64,000 nucleotides of DNA from Betaproteobacteria bacterium Ga0077527 (GCA_001464815.1 LNDW01000022.1:140290-204289), one strand, 5' to 3'; positions 37,260 to 46,658 are shown, counted from the first letter of the stretch. Notes: generated by a model from the letters alone, not told the origin. Numbers and translations: made by a program.

Positions 37260-37946
37260 ATGACCACCATCGTTGCCGACCGCTCCGCGGAATCCGCAGA
37301 AGGACTGGCGACCCTGAGGGTCACCGAGATTTTTCATTCGTTGCAGGGTGAAACCAGCCGCAGCGGGCTGCCAACGGTCTTTGTTCGCCTGACCGGCTGC
37401 CCCCTGCGCTGCGGCTACTGCGATACCGCCTATGCCTTTCATGGCGGTGAATCGCTGGCGCTGGACCAGATACTCGGGCGTGTCGCTGCGCTCGGTGCGC
37501 ATTACGTGACACTCACCGGCGGTGAACCGCTGGCGCAGAAACATGCGCCGCTGCTGCTGCGCCGTCTGGCGGATGCCGGTTATTCGGTATCGCTGGAAAC
37601 CAGCGGCGCGCTGGATGTTTCGGCGGTGGATGTGCGGGTGTCCAAAATCCTCGATCTGAAGACTCCGGGCTCCGGCGAGTGTGAACGCAACCTGTGGTCC
37701 AACCTGCAACACCTGACCCAGCACGACGAGATCAAGTTCGTGCTTTGCGACGAGGCTGATTATCAATGGGCGGTGGCGCGGCTGCGCGAACACCGCCTCG
37801 AGCGGCACTGTCCGGTACTGATGTCACCGGTGCATGGCCGGCTTGAGCCGCGCCAGCTTGCAGAATGGATACTGCGCGACCGCCTGCCGGTGCGCATGCA
37901 GATGCAGCTGCACAAGCTGCTGTGGGGCGAACAGCCGGGGCACTGA
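37260..37946 (+). CDS. queE: 7-carboxy-7-deazaguanine synthase QueE
   Basis: A 228-residue radical SAM enzyme with the Cx3Cx2C cluster motif in GCPLRCGYCDTAY and the SAM-binding YVTLTGGEPLAQ. It converts 6-carboxy-tetrahydropterin to 7-carboxy-7-deazaguanine in the queuosine pathway. It follows cpoB by 15 nt and precedes queC. Confidence 0.96.
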   Translation: MTTIVADRSAESAEGLATLRVTEIFHSLQGETSRSGLPTVFVRLTGCPLRCGYCDTAYAFHGGESLALDQILGRVAALGAHYVTLTGGEPLAQKHAPLLLRRLADAGYSVSLETSGALDVSAVDVRVSKILDLKTPGSGECERNLWSNLQHLTQHDEIKFVLCDEADYQWAVARLREHRLERHCPVLMSPVHGRLEPRQLAEWILRDRLPVRMQMQLHKLLWGEQPGH

Positions 37947-37970
37947 GTGCCCCGGCATTCGGTCAATGCG

Positions 37971-38651
37971 ATGAAACCTGCCGCAGTGGTCCTGCTCTCG
38001 GGTGGCCTTGATTCGGCGACTACGCTGGCGATGGCGTGCGCCGAGGGGCATCGCTGTCATTGCCTGTCCATCGATTACGGCCAGCGCCACCGCTCCGAGC
38101 TGGATGCCGCCGCCCGTGTCGCGCAGGCGCTGGGTGCGGCGGCGCACAAGGTGGTGCGCATCGATCTCGGCGCTGTGGGCGGTTCGGCGCTGACCGACCC
38201 GGCGATTGCAGTGCCGGTGGCAGGGCTGCAGCCCGGCATACCGGTGACCTATGTGCCGGCGCGCAACACCATCATGCTGGCGCTGGCGCTGGCCGAGGCC
38301 GAGGTGGTTGGCGCCAGCGACATCTGGTTTGGCGCCAATGCAGTCGACTACTCAGGTTACCCGGACTGCCGGCCGGAATTCATGCGCGCCTTCGAGTCGC
38401 TGGCGAATCTCGCCACCAAGGCCGCCGTCGAGGGCAGGTCGCTGCGCCTGCACACGCCGATCATCGAGCTTAGCAAGGCCGAGATCATCCGCCGCGGAGT
38501 GAAGCTCGGTGTTGATTACGCATTGACGGTATCCTGTTACCAGGCGGATGCTGCGGGCCGCGCCTGCGGCGTCTGTGATTCCTGCCGGCTGCGCCGCGAC
38601 GGATTCGCCGGGGCCGGCATCAGCGATCCGACGCGATACCGCCGACCATGA
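37971..38651 (+). CDS. queC: 7-cyano-7-deazaguanine synthase QueC
   Basis: A 226-residue ATP-pyrophosphatase. The P-loop SGGLDSATT is near the N-terminus, [15 protein letters not shown] in the middle and the zinc ligands in [14 protein letters not shown] at the end. It makes preQ0 from the QueE product. The ATG at 37971 fits the family start; the frame also opens at a GTG 24 nt earlier. Confidence 0.97.
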   Translation: MKPAAVVLLSGGLDSATTLAMACAEGHRCHCLSIDYGQRHRSELDAAARVAQALGAAAHKVVRIDLGAVGGSALTDPAIAVPVAGLQPGIPVTYVPARNTIMLALALAEAEVVGASDIWFGANAVDYSGYPDCRPEFMRAFESLANLATKAAVEGRSLRLHTPIIELSKAEIIRRGVKLGVDYALTVSCYQADAAGRACGVCDSCRLRRDGFAGAGISDPTRYRRP

Positions 38652-38708
38652 CCGGGCCGCAGTGGCTGCCCGGAAAAATGCCGCTTCGGGCGGCGCAAGG
38701 AGGGCAAG

Positions 38709-39836
38709 ATGGAACTGACCGTACACCACCAGGTGCTCGCCACCGTGTTCGTGGTCGCGCTGATTCTCGGCGCAATAGTCAACAAGACCAACTTCTGCAC
38801 CATGGGTGCGGTATCCGACTGGGTGAATATCGGTGATACCGGCCGGATGCGAGCCTGGCTGCTGGCGATAGCGGTGGCGATGGCCGGCGTCGCCGGCCTT
38901 GAACTTGCCGGCGTGATCACGATGGCCAGCGACACCTTTCCGCCCTATCGCACCAGTGGTTTTGCCTGGCTGCGTTACCTTGTCGGCGGCGCGATGTTCG
39001 GCATCGGCATGACGCTGGCCAGTGGTTGCGGCAGCAAGACGCTGACCCGCATCGGCGGCGGCAACCTGAAGTCGCTGGTGGTGCTGGTGATTGCCGCGGT
39101 GATGTCCTATCTGATGATGTTCTCCCCGCTGTATGCCATCCTGTTCCAGCCCTGGGTTGCGGCGAGCACCATCGATCTTGCCGCTCATGGCATCGCGGCG
39201 CAGGACATCGGCTCGCTGATTGCCGCCGCGGGCGGGGTTGCACCTTCACCGGCGTTGACCGCAGCCGTCGGCGCTGTGATCGCGCTGGCGTTGCTGGTTT
39301 ATGTGTTCCGCAGCGCAGAGTTCAGGACCAGCTTTGACAATATCCTCGGCGGCGTCAGTGTCGGCCTTGCTGTGATCGCCGGCTGGTTCATCACCGGCGG
39401 GCCGCTGGCACAGGCGTGGAAGGAATACGCCGACTTCGCAAGCGAGGTTCCGAGCCGGGTGCAGGTGCAGTCATTCACCTTCATCAGCCCGATGGGTGAC
39501 ACGTTGCGTTACCTGATGGAGCCGGCAAACACCACATTGATCAACTTTGGTGTTGTCGCGCTGGCCGGCATGCTCTGCGGCGCCACGGTGTATGCCGCGG
39601 TGACACGCAGCTTTCGCGTCGAGTGGTTTGCCTCCCCCGGTGATTTCGCCAACCACGCGATAGGCGCCGTGCTGATGGGTGTCGGCGGTGTGCTGGCCAT
39701 GGGCTGCACCTTTGGCCAGGCGATCACCGGCCAATCGACCACCGCGCTGGGTTCATTTCTCGCTTTTGCCGCGATTGTCGCCGGTGCCGCCGCCACCATG
39801 AAATACCAGTATTGGCGGTTGATGCGGGAGGATTGA
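38709..39836 (+). CDS. YeeE/YedE family sulfur-compound transporter
   Basis: A 375-residue polytopic protein with about nine helices and two DUF395 repeats. The conserved cysteine-bearing motifs are KTNFCTMGAVSDW, LASGCGSKTLTRIGGGNLKSL and LAMGCTFGQAITGQS. E. coli YeeE imports thiosulfate via such cysteines, so a sulfur-compound substrate is likely but not shown. AAGGAGGGCAAG lies upstream of the ATG. No TusA-like partner is next to it. Confidence 0.88.
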   Translation: MELTVHHQVLATVFVVALILGAIVNKTNFCTMGAVSDWVNIGDTGRMRAWLLAIAVAMAGVAGLELAGVITMASDTFPPYRTSGFAWLRYLVGGAMFGIGMTLASGCGSKTLTRIGGGNLKSLVVLVIAAVMSYLMMFSPLYAILFQPWVAASTIDLAAHGIAAQDIGSLIAAAGGVAPSPALTAAVGAVIALALLVYVFRSAEFRTSFDNILGGVSVGLAVIAGWFITGGPLAQAWKEYADFASEVPSRVQVQSFTFISPMGDTLRYLMEPANTTLINFGVVALAGMLCGATVYAAVTRSFRVEWFASPGDFANHAIGAVLMGVGGVLAMGCTFGQAITGQSTTALGSFLAFAAIVAGAAATMKYQYWRLMRED

Positions 39837-39856
39837 GGCACTGTGGGACGGTAAGG

Positions 39857-39885
39857 TTGACCCCCACCCTGCACACGGTTAAAAT
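39857..39885 (+). promoter_or_regulatory. Sigma-70 promoter of tRNA-Lys
   Basis: TTGACC (39857-39862), a 17-nt spacer, and TAAAAT (39880-39885). Transcription would start near 39892, a few bases ahead of the tRNA. Confidence 0.8.
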
Positions 39886-39899
39886 TCGGCCCTTTTTGA

Positions 39900-39975
39900 G
39901 GGCGGTTAGCTCAGCCGGTAGAGCAGCGGACTTTTAATCCGTTGGTCGCGAGTTCGAATCTCGCACCGCCTACCA
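39900..39975 (+). tRNA. tRNA-Lys (anticodon TTT)
   Basis: A 76-nt cloverleaf. The acceptor GGGCGGT pairs with ACCGCCT (G1-U72 wobble), then ACCA. The D arm contains GCTCAGCCGGTAGAGC, the anticodon arm CGGACTTTTAATCCG has anticodon TTT, and the T arm has GAGTTCGAATCTC. CCA is encoded. It follows the tol-pal/queEC region, as lysine tRNAs do in some gammaproteobacteria. Confidence 0.97.
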
Positions 39976-39983
39976 GAGTTCGC

Positions 39984-40016
39984 AAAGGGCCGGTATTCAC
40001 CGGCCCTTTGTTTTTT
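39984..40016 (+). terminator. Terminator after tRNA-Lys
   Basis: AAAGGGCCGGT pairs with ACCGGCCCTTT around a 4-nt loop, followed by G and six Ts. Confidence 0.9.
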
Positions 40017-40050
40017 CGGGCCATGGTGCCCGGCAGCGGAGAATCCGGAC

Positions 40051-40506
40051 ATGGTGCAATTCGGGGCTGTAGGCGTGGTGCGCAGCGAGCGCACAGAGAT
40101 GTCGCAGGGGCATTGGGCCACGGTCGAATCACGCATCGATGTGGATCCGCGTTTTATCGCCGGGCTGTCCGGGCTGGCCGAGTTTTCGCATGTCATGGTG
40201 GTATTCCATCTCCACCGCATTCCGCCATTTGATGTCGCAAAGCAAATCGCGCGCAATCCCCGCGGCATGGAGGACCTGGCTCCGGTCGGTGTCTTCGCCC
40301 AACGCACCAAGTTCCGGCCTAATCCGATCGGCGTGACCGCGGTGGAGTTGCTCACCGTTGATGACCATGGCATCGTGGTGCGCGGCCTCGATGCGCTGGA
40401 CGGTACGCCGGTGCTCGACATCAAGCCATACATACCGGGTTTCGAGCGCAAGGAAAACGTGCGCCTGCCCTCCTGGGTGGACAAGATGATGGATGGTTAT
40501 TTCTGA
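40051..40506 (+). CDS. trmO: tRNA (N6-threonylcarbamoyladenosine(37)-N6)-methyltransferase TrmO
   Basis: A 151-residue UPF0066/TsaA beta-barrel methyltransferase. SAM-site residues are in GVFAQRTKFRPNPIGVTAVELL and DALDGTPVLDIKPYIP. It methylates t6A37 in tRNA-Thr in E. coli. The C-terminal extra domain of the E. coli enzyme is absent here, which is common in shorter homologues. GGAGAATCCGGAC precedes the ATG. Confidence 0.92.
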   Translation: MVQFGAVGVVRSERTEMSQGHWATVESRIDVDPRFIAGLSGLAEFSHVMVVFHLHRIPPFDVAKQIARNPRGMEDLAPVGVFAQRTKFRPNPIGVTAVELLTVDDHGIVVRGLDALDGTPVLDIKPYIPGFERKENVRLPSWVDKMMDGYF

Positions 40507-40653
40507 TCTTTTACTCGGTGCCTCAAGGCTGCCAGGGCTGCATGTAAGTTTCCAGCAAGCTGGTGTAAGGCTGTCGCAAGCCGCCGCGGCGACGATGAAC
40601 TCACTCCGGCGCCTCAGGCGGCGGCGATTGTTCATCACCTCCAGGAGACTGTT

Positions 40654-40860
40654 ATGCACATCAAATGGCTGTCCGGCATTCTTGCCATGATCACTTCCGC
40701 TGCCGCCGTCGCCGATGAGGCTGCGGTCGTGGCACCAACGGTCAATGCCGATCCCACCGGCCTGATTGTTTTTGCCGTACTGATGGTGGCGATGATCGGC
40801 GGTTTTGCCGGATACATCTACCACAAGGAAAAAGGCAAGAAGCAGGGCGTCGCAAAGTAG
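40654..40860 (+). CDS. Small membrane protein with signal peptide
   Basis: A 68-residue protein with an N-terminal signal-like helix (residues 3-20, ending near AVADEA), a short Val/Ala/Thr linker, and a second helix (about 36-57: GLIVFAVLMVAMIGGFAGYIYH), ending in a lysine-rich tail (KEKGKKQGVAK). CCAGGAGA gives a good SD for the ATG. No family was recognised. Its own terminator follows, so it may be a single-gene unit. Confidence 0.75.
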   Translation: MHIKWLSGILAMITSAAAVADEAAVVAPTVNADPTGLIVFAVLMVAMIGGFAGYIYHKEKGKKQGVAK

Positions 40861-40881
40861 GACTGGATTCCGGCAGTTTCG

Positions 40882-40907
40882 AAAAGCGCCCCGAGGGGCG
40901 CTTTTTT
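40882..40907 (+). terminator. Terminator after the small membrane protein gene
   Basis: AAAAGCGCCCC and GGGGCGC arms with a 2-nt-plus loop (GA), followed by six Ts. Confidence 0.88.
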
Positions 40908-40968
40908 CGTTGCCGCGGCTGGATTGCCGCCGCTACACTCCTGTTTCCTGTCAAGAAACCGGACCCTC

Positions 40969-42177
40969 ATGGCCGAGATCGCATTTTCCCCCAGGCTTTC
41001 GCGCATCAAGCTCTCACCGAGCACGTTGGCCGCGCAGCGTGTGCGAGACCTGCGTGCCGCCGGCCGCGACATTGTCGGCCTGACCATCGGCGAGCCTGAT
41101 TTCGACACGCCCCCGCACGTCAAGCGTGCGGTGATGGCGGCGCTCGACAGGAACGAAACCAAATACCCGCCGATATTCGGCATTCCCCAGTTGCGGGATG
41201 CGGTGCGCAACAAGTTCATCCGCGACAACGGACTGGACTACGCCGTTGACCAGATCATGGTCGGCACCGGCAGCAAGCAGATACTGTTCAATGCGCTGCA
41301 GGCGACCCTCAGCGCCGGGGACGAGGTGATCATTCCGGCGCCGTACTGGATTTCCTACCTCGACATGACCCTGGTTGCCGACGGCACGCCGGTGGTGGTG
41401 ACCTGCGGGCTGGAATCCGGCTTCAAGATCACACCGGGCCAGCTTGAAGCGGCGATCACGCCGCGCAGCAAATGGCTGATGATCAACTCACCCGGTAATC
41501 CCAGCGGGGCCATCTACAGCCGGGCCGAACTGCTGGCGCTGGCCGAGGTGCTGCGCCGCCATCCCCAGGTCTGGGTGCTGTCGGACGACATTTATGAGCA
41601 TCTGCGTTTTGACGGCGTCGAGTTCTGCACCATGGCTCAGGTCGCCCCGGACCTTGCCGACCGCACGCTGACTGTGAACGGGGTGTCCAAGGCTTACGCG
41701 ATGACCGGTTTTCGGCTGGGTTATGCGGCGGGACCGCGCCCGTTGATCAATGCCATGGTCAAGATGCAGTCTCAGAGCACCGCGGGTGTGAATTCTCTGA
41801 GCCAGTGGGCGGCGGTCGAGGCGCTGAACGGACCGCAGGAATTCATCGCCGAGCGTGCGGCCGCTTTTCAGGAGCGGCGCGACCGGTTGCTGGAGATCCT
41901 CAGTGCAGTGCCCGGCATCACCTGTGACAAACCTGAAGGTGCGTTCTACCTGTTTCCGCGGATTGAAGGCGTCATCGGCAAGACCACGCCTTCAGGAAAG
42001 GTCATCCAGGCCGAGGAGGATTTTGTGATGCACCTGCTCGAACATGCGGGCGTGGCGGTGGTGCAGGGCGCGGCCTATGGTGTCAGTCCGCATATCCGCG
42101 TTTCGATTGCCTACGCTCTCGACAGCGTTGTCGAGGGTGGCCGGCGCATCGCGAAGGCCGTCGCCGAACTGCGCTAG
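40969..42177 (+). CDS. Class I PLP-dependent aminotransferase (AspC/AatA-like)
   Basis: A 402-residue fold-type I aminotransferase. LTIGEPDFDTPPHVKRAV lies near the N-terminus, INSPGNPSGAIYSR in the middle, and the PLP lysine in NGVSKAYAMTGFRLGYA. This arrangement fits the AatA-type (Igamma) aspartate/prephenate aminotransferase group; the exact amino donor cannot be fixed. The ATG at 40969 opens the conserved region. It converges with the metC-like gene, 17 nt apart. Confidence 0.9.
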   Translation: MAEIAFSPRLSRIKLSPSTLAAQRVRDLRAAGRDIVGLTIGEPDFDTPPHVKRAVMAALDRNETKYPPIFGIPQLRDAVRNKFIRDNGLDYAVDQIMVGTGSKQILFNALQATLSAGDEVIIPAPYWISYLDMTLVADGTPVVVTCGLESGFKITPGQLEAAITPRSKWLMINSPGNPSGAIYSRAELLALAEVLRRHPQVWVLSDDIYEHLRFDGVEFCTMAQVAPDLADRTLTVNGVSKAYAMTGFRLGYAAGPRPLINAMVKMQSQSTAGVNSLSQWAAVEALNGPQEFIAERAAAFQERRDRLLEILSAVPGITCDKPEGAFYLFPRIEGVIGKTTPSGKVIQAEEDFVMHLLEHAGVAVVQGAAYGVSPHIRVSIAYALDSVVEGGRRIAKAVAELR

Positions 42178-42194
42178 CTGTTCCGCTCGCCGGT

Positions 42195-43352
42195 TCAGCG
42201 CAGACGCGCCAGCGCCTGTTCGAGGTCGGCGATCAGGTCGTCCGGATCCTCGAGGCCGATGTGCAAACGCACCGTCGGGCCACCGGGATTCCAGGTGGTC
42301 GCGCTGCGGATGGTTTCCGGCTGCGGCGCGGTGACCAGGCTTTCGTAGCCGCCCCAGCTGGCGCCGATCGCATAAAGCTTCAGCGCATTGACGAAGGCCG
42401 TAACCTTGGTCCGGTCCGCCGGCTGCAGCACGATGCCGAACAGCGATGCCGCGCCATCGAAATCGCGTTTCCATATGGCATGTCCGGGGTCGCTCTCAAG
42501 TGCCGGAAACAGCACGTTTTTTACCTCCGGGCGCCGCTCAAGCCAACGCGCCACAACCAGCGCATTGGCCATCTGCTGCTTCATGCGTACGCCGATGGTG
42601 CGAAAGCCGCGCAGGGCGAGGTAACAGTCGTCGGGGCTGACGCAATAGCCGTAATGGGCGATGGTGCGTCGTACCGGCAGCCAGTATTTCTGGTTGGTGA
42701 CAACAATGCCCATCAGTACGTCGGAGTGACCGACGATGTATTTGGTGGCGGCGTGGATGGATACATCGACACCACGCTCGAAGGAGCGGAAAAAGTAGGG
42801 TGTGCCCCAGGTGGTGTCGGCGAGCACCGGGATGCCATGGGCATGGGCAGCGGCGGCGATGGCCGGGATGTCCTGTATTTCAAAGGTCAGCGAACCCGGT
42901 GATTCGCAGAACACGGCCCTGGTATTGGGCCGCAGCAGGCGCGCGATGCCGGCGCCGATCAGCGGATCGTAGTACTCGACATCGACACCCTGCAGGCGCA
43001 GCTGTTTTTCGCAAAAGGTCCGTGTCGGACCATAGGCGCTGTCGGTGACCAGCAGGTGATCACCCTGTTTGACAAAGGCACACAGTGCCGCGCTGATCGC
43101 GGCGAGCCCCGAGGGCAGGGCGGCGGCGAGGTAACCGCCTTCCATTTTCGCCACCGCCTCTTCCAGCGCGAAGGTGGTTGGTGTGCCGTGGATCCCATAG
43201 CGCTTGGATTTGTAATCATCCGGTTCGCGGGCTTCGAAGGATTCAAGGTCGGCAAACACCATGGTCGAGGTGCGGTACACCGGCATGTTGACGGTGCCGC
43301 TGGTGTGCAGCGGGTCGCGTCCCACCTGGGTCAGTAACGTATCTTTTTTCAT
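42195..43352 (-). CDS. Cystathionine beta-lyase (MetC-type Cys/Met metabolism enzyme)
   Basis: A 385-residue PLP enzyme of the Cys/Met metabolism family. The PLP lysine is in SIHAATKYIVGHSDVLMG, with DTTWGTPYFFRSFERGVDVS before it. The Trp-Gly after DTT and the SWGGYESLV segment favour cystathionine beta-lyase over gamma-synthase. It would make homocysteine from cystathionine. The ATG at 43352 matches the MetC start. Confidence 0.88.
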   Translation of the reverse strand: MKKDTLLTQVGRDPLHTSGTVNMPVYRTSTMVFADLESFEAREPDDYKSKRYGIHGTPTTFALEEAVAKMEGGYLAAALPSGLAAISAALCAFVKQGDHLLVTDSAYGPTRTFCEKQLRLQGVDVEYYDPLIGAGIARLLRPNTRAVFCESPGSLTFEIQDIPAIAAAAHAHGIPVLADTTWGTPYFFRSFERGVDVSIHAATKYIVGHSDVLMGIVVTNQKYWLPVRRTIAHYGYCVSPDDCYLALRGFRTIGVRMKQQMANALVVARWLERRPEVKNVLFPALESDPGHAIWKRDFDGAASLFGIVLQPADRTKVTAFVNALKLYAIGASWGGYESLVTAPQPETIRSATTWNPGGPTVRLHIGLEDPDDLIADLEQALARLR

Positions 43353-43497
43353 CGGCTTTTTCGGATCAGCTTGCTGGATTTTTACGATATGGACTGCGGG
43401 CGGCTCATTCTGAGGGTGTGAGCATGCCGGCGCAACTGCGGACCGGCGCGGCTGCAAATTGCGTTATGCTAATCGCCATCCAAACGGAGGAGAAAGC

Positions 43498-43563
43498 ATG
43501 CCGCAGCCCTGGCAGGCTGGCGGTACGCGTCAACATCATGGACCAACACCATCATCATTTTGA
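43498..43563 (+). CDS. Leader ORF overlapping the molybdenum hydroxylase start
   Basis: A 21-codon reading frame (MPQPWQAGGTRQHHGPTPSSF) with an excellent GGAGGAG seven nt before its ATG. It ends 26 nt inside the next gene in another frame, while that gene's own ATG at 43538 has no clear SD. This layout suggests translational coupling through a leader peptide. An alternative is a sequencing or natural frameshift, which is less likely because the peptide does not resemble the family N-terminus. Confidence 0.5.
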   Translation: MPQPWQAGGTRQHHGPTPSSF

Positions 43564-45850
43564 AGTGGGCGGCGCGCACCTGTCCCGCCTGGAAGACCTG
43601 CGCCTGATCAAGGGTGAAGGTTGTTATGCCGCGGACTGGACTCTGCCCAATCAGGCCCACGCCGCCTTCCTGCGCGCTGACCGCGCGCACGCGAGGATCG
43701 TGTCGATCAACACCGATGCCGCGCGCAAGGCGAAGGGTGTGCTGGGCGTGTTCACCGGCGCGGACGCGGTGAAGGCGGGCTATGTCAAGCCGCTGAGCTT
43801 CCTGACCTTTGCCGGCAAGGATGGCAAAAAGGCGAACATTCCGGAGCGGCCGGTGCTTACCGGCGACCGTGTGCGCTTTGTCGGTGATCTGGTGGCTCTG
43901 GTGGTCGCGGAAAGCGCGCTGCAGGCCCAGGATGCGCTGGAACTGATCGAAATCGAATACGAAGACCTGCCGGCGGTGGTATCGCCGCGGGCGACGCTGA
44001 AGGCCGGTGCGCCCCAGCTGCACGACAACGTGCCCGGCAACCTGGCTTTTGAGCAGGAGGCCGGAGACGCTGCAGCGGTCGAGGCGGCGTTTGCCAAGGC
44101 GGCGCATGTCACCAAGCTGCGTCTTGATGTGACCCGTGTCGCGCCAAATCCGATGGAGCCGCGTGCCTGCGCCGTCACCTTCGATGCCGGCAGCGGCAAG
44201 TTCACGATCCATTCGCCGGTGCAGGGCATCAACATGATGCGTATGCAGCTGGCCGCCTATACCGGCGTGGCCGATGACAAGATCGAGGTCGTCTCGCGCG
44301 ACGTCGGCGGCGGCTTCGGCCAGCGCAGCATTGCCTACCCCGAATATGTCGCGCTGATGCTCGCCGCGAAATCGCTGGGACGCCCGGTGAAATGGGTGTC
44401 CTCGCGCAGCGAAGGTTTCATGTCCGACTCGCACGGCCGCGCCAACTATATTGATGGCGAGCTGGCGCTGGACAAGGATGGGACTTTTCTCGGCATGCGC
44501 ATCGACTGGATCGCCGATCTCGGCGCCTATCTGCATCCCGCCGGTCCGGTGAGTCCGATGCGCAACCCGGTGACCTGCCTTAATGGTGTCTACAAGACCC
44601 AGGCGCTGTTTGGCCGCTGGCGCGTGGTGCTGACCAATACGGCGCCGGTGTCTGCCTATCGTGGCGCGGCGCGTCCCGAAATCGCCTTTGCCATCGAGCG
44701 GCTGGTCGATGAGGCCGCAGCGCAGATGAAGATTGATCCGGCGGAAATCCGCCGCCGCAATTTCATCCCGACCGATGCCTTCCCGTACAAGACGCCGACT
44801 GGCTCGGTCTACGACATTGCCGATTTCCACGGCGTGCTCGACAAGGCGATGAAGCTGGCCGATGTCGCCGGTTTTGCAAAACGCCGCAGCGAATCCGAAA
44901 AACGCGGCATGCTCCGCGGCATCGGCTTCTCGACGGTGATCGAGAATTCCGGCGCCGGCATGTTCCCGAAGGACGAAGTCAGGCTGGAGGTGCATGCCGA
45001 CGGTACCCTCACCGCCTACTCGGTGTCACATTCGCAGGGCCAGGGCCATGAAACCACCTTTGCCCAGATCATCGGCGACGGCCTCGGCATTCCGGCCGAA
45101 CGCGTCAAGCTGCGCCAGGGCATCGGTGAGCAGGGCCTGATCGGCAACCACACCGGTGGTTCGCGCACCATCGTCGGTGCCGGCACGGTCTGCCACATCG
45201 CCGCGAAAAAACTGGTCGAGGTGGCGACGCCGATCGCTGCCGAGCAGCTGGGCGTGGAACCATCTCAGGTGACTTACGACAAGGGCGAATTCAAGTCCGC
45301 GGCCGCGAACAAGAAAATAAGTCTCGGCGAACTCGCCGCAAAAAAACCGCTGACGGTCACCGGTGAAGGCAAGTTCGGTTCGACCTTCCCCAATGGCTGT
45401 CATGTCGCGGAGCTCGAAATCGATCCGCAGACCGGCGTCACCGAGGTGGTTTCCTATGTCACGGTTGATGACTGTGGTACGGTGATCAACCACACCATCG
45501 TCGAGGGCCAGATGCACGGCGCGGTGGCGCAGGGCTGGGGCCAGATCTTCGGAGAAAACGTGGTCTACGATTCCGATACCGGCCAGCTGCTGAGCGGCAG
45601 TTTCATGGATTACACGATGCCCAAGGCCGGCTGGATCAAGGACATCCAGATCGCCGAGCACACCACTTTCGGCACCATCAGCCCGCTGGGCGTGAAGGGC
45701 ATGGGCGAGTCTGGCTGCACTGCCTCGCTGGCTGCGCTGACCAACGCCGTGATGAACGCACTGCGCCCGCTGGGTGTGCCGCCGCTGGACATGCCGCTGA
45801 CCGCGCACAAGCTGTGGCAGGCGATCTCGGCCGCGAAAAAGGGGAAATGA
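43538..45850 (+). CDS. Xanthine dehydrogenase-family molybdopterin-binding subunit (CoxL-like)
   Basis: A 770-residue large subunit. The N-terminus reads HHHHFEVGG, then RLEDLRLIKGEG. Molybdopterin contacts lie in DVGGGFGQR, APVSAYRGAARPE and HSQGQGHETTFAQI, and the catalytic Glu is in GVKGMGESG. The active-site loop reads AYRGAAR, not the AYxCSFR of true CO dehydrogenase, so it is a form II-like hydroxylase of unknown substrate. It heads an L-M-S operon, an order different from coxMSL. Confidence 0.92.
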   Translation: MDQHHHHFEVGGAHLSRLEDLRLIKGEGCYAADWTLPNQAHAAFLRADRAHARIVSINTDAARKAKGVLGVFTGADAVKAGYVKPLSFLTFAGKDGKKANIPERPVLTGDRVRFVGDLVALVVAESALQAQDALELIEIEYEDLPAVVSPRATLKAGAPQLHDNVPGNLAFEQEAGDAAAVEAAFAKAAHVTKLRLDVTRVAPNPMEPRACAVTFDAGSGKFTIHSPVQGINMMRMQLAAYTGVADDKIEVVSRDVGGGFGQRSIAYPEYVALMLAAKSLGRPVKWVSSRSEGFMSDSHGRANYIDGELALDKDGTFLGMRIDWIADLGAYLHPAGPVSPMRNPVTCLNGVYKTQALFGRWRVVLTNTAPVSAYRGAARPEIAFAIERLVDEAAAQMKIDPAEIRRRNFIPTDAFPYKTPTGSVYDIADFHGVLDKAMKLADVAGFAKRRSESEKRGMLRGIGFSTVIENSGAGMFPKDEVRLEVHADGTLTAYSVSHSQGQGHETTFAQIIGDGLGIPAERVKLRQGIGEQGLIGNHTGGSRTIVGAGTVCHIAAKKLVEVATPIAAEQLGVEPSQVTYDKGEFKSAAANKKISLGELAAKKPLTVTGEGKFGSTFPNGCHVAELEIDPQTGVTEVVSYVTVDDCGTVINHTIVEGQMHGAVAQGWGQIFGENVVYDSDTGQLLSGSFMDYTMPKAGWIKDIQIAEHTTFGTISPLGVKGMGESGCTASLAALTNAVMNALRPLGVPPLDMPLTAHKLWQAISAAKKGK

Positions 45851-45851
45851 C

Positions 45852-46658
45852 ATGTACTCATTCCAGTACCGCAAGGCGAAATCGCTGACTGATGCCACCG
45901 GCATTCTCGGCAAGGACGATGAAGCCAAACCCCTGTCCGGCGGCATGACGCTGATCCCGACGCTGAAGCAGCGGCTGGCGCAGCCTACCCAGTTGGTTGA
46001 TATCGCCGGGCTGGCGGAACTTGCCGGCATCGAAAACAAGGGCGGGGTGCTGACCATCGGCGCCGCGACCCGCCACGCCGATGTTGCTGCATCTAAGGTG
46101 GTGCAGGATGCGATTCCTGCGCTGGCCTGTCTGGCGGCCGGCATCGGCGATCCGCAGGTGCGCAACCGCGGCACGCTGGGCGGTTCGGTGGCCAACAACG
46201 ATCCGGCGGCGGACTATCCCTCGGCGGTGCTGGCACTGGGCGCCAAAGTCATCACCAACAGGCGCGAGATTGCCGCTGACGATTATTTCCAGGGCATGTT
46301 CACCACCGCGCTGGAAGCGGGCGAGCTGATCGTCAAAATCGCCTTCCCGCTGCCCAAGGCCGCGGCCTACTGCAAGTTTCCGCACCCGGCTTCGGGTTAT
46401 GCGATGGCCGGTGTGTTCATCGCGCAGACGGCTTCGGGCGTACGGGTGGCGGTGACCGGCGCCGGTGCTTCGGGCGTGTTCCGCTGGACTGAGGCCGAAC
46501 AGGCGCTGGCCAAGGGCATCAGTGCCGCGGCGATCGAGAAGCTGACGCTCGCCGCCGATGACTGCAACGAAGACATTCACGGCACCCGCGAATACCGCGC
46601 GCAGCTGACCAAGGTCATGGCGACACGCGCCGCGGCCGCCCTGTCCGGCAAGAAATAA
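45852..46658 (+). CDS. FAD-binding subunit of the molybdenum hydroxylase (CoxM-like)
   Basis: A 268-residue FAD subunit. FAD-binding motifs are [15 protein letters not shown], in the place of AGGxSL, and [20 protein letters not shown], in the place of TIGGN. It transfers electrons from the iron-sulfur subunit to the external acceptor. It starts 1 nt after the large-subunit stop. Confidence 0.94.
   Translation: MYSFQYRKAKSLTDATGILGKDDEAKPLSGGMTLIPTLKQRLAQPTQLVDIAGLAELAGIENKGGVLTIGAATRHADVAASKVVQDAIPALACLAAGIGDPQVRNRGTLGGSVANNDPAADYPSAVLALGAKVITNRREIAADDYFQGMFTTALEAGELIVKIAFPLPKAAAYCKFPHPASGYAMAGVFIAQTASGVRVAVTGAGASGVFRWTEAEQALAKGISAAAIEKLTLAADDCNEDIHGTREYRAQLTKVMATRAAAALSGKK

Noticed and set aside
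40507..40653. GATGAAC...GTTCATC inverted repeat ahead of the small membrane protein gene
   Set aside because: The loop is about 29 nt and no T-run or conserved aptamer pattern is visible, so I do not call a riboswitch or terminator.
43538..45850. Assignment as aerobic CO dehydrogenase large subunit
   Set aside because: True form I CoxL has AYxCSFR at the active site; this protein has AYRGAAR. Gene order also differs from coxMSL.
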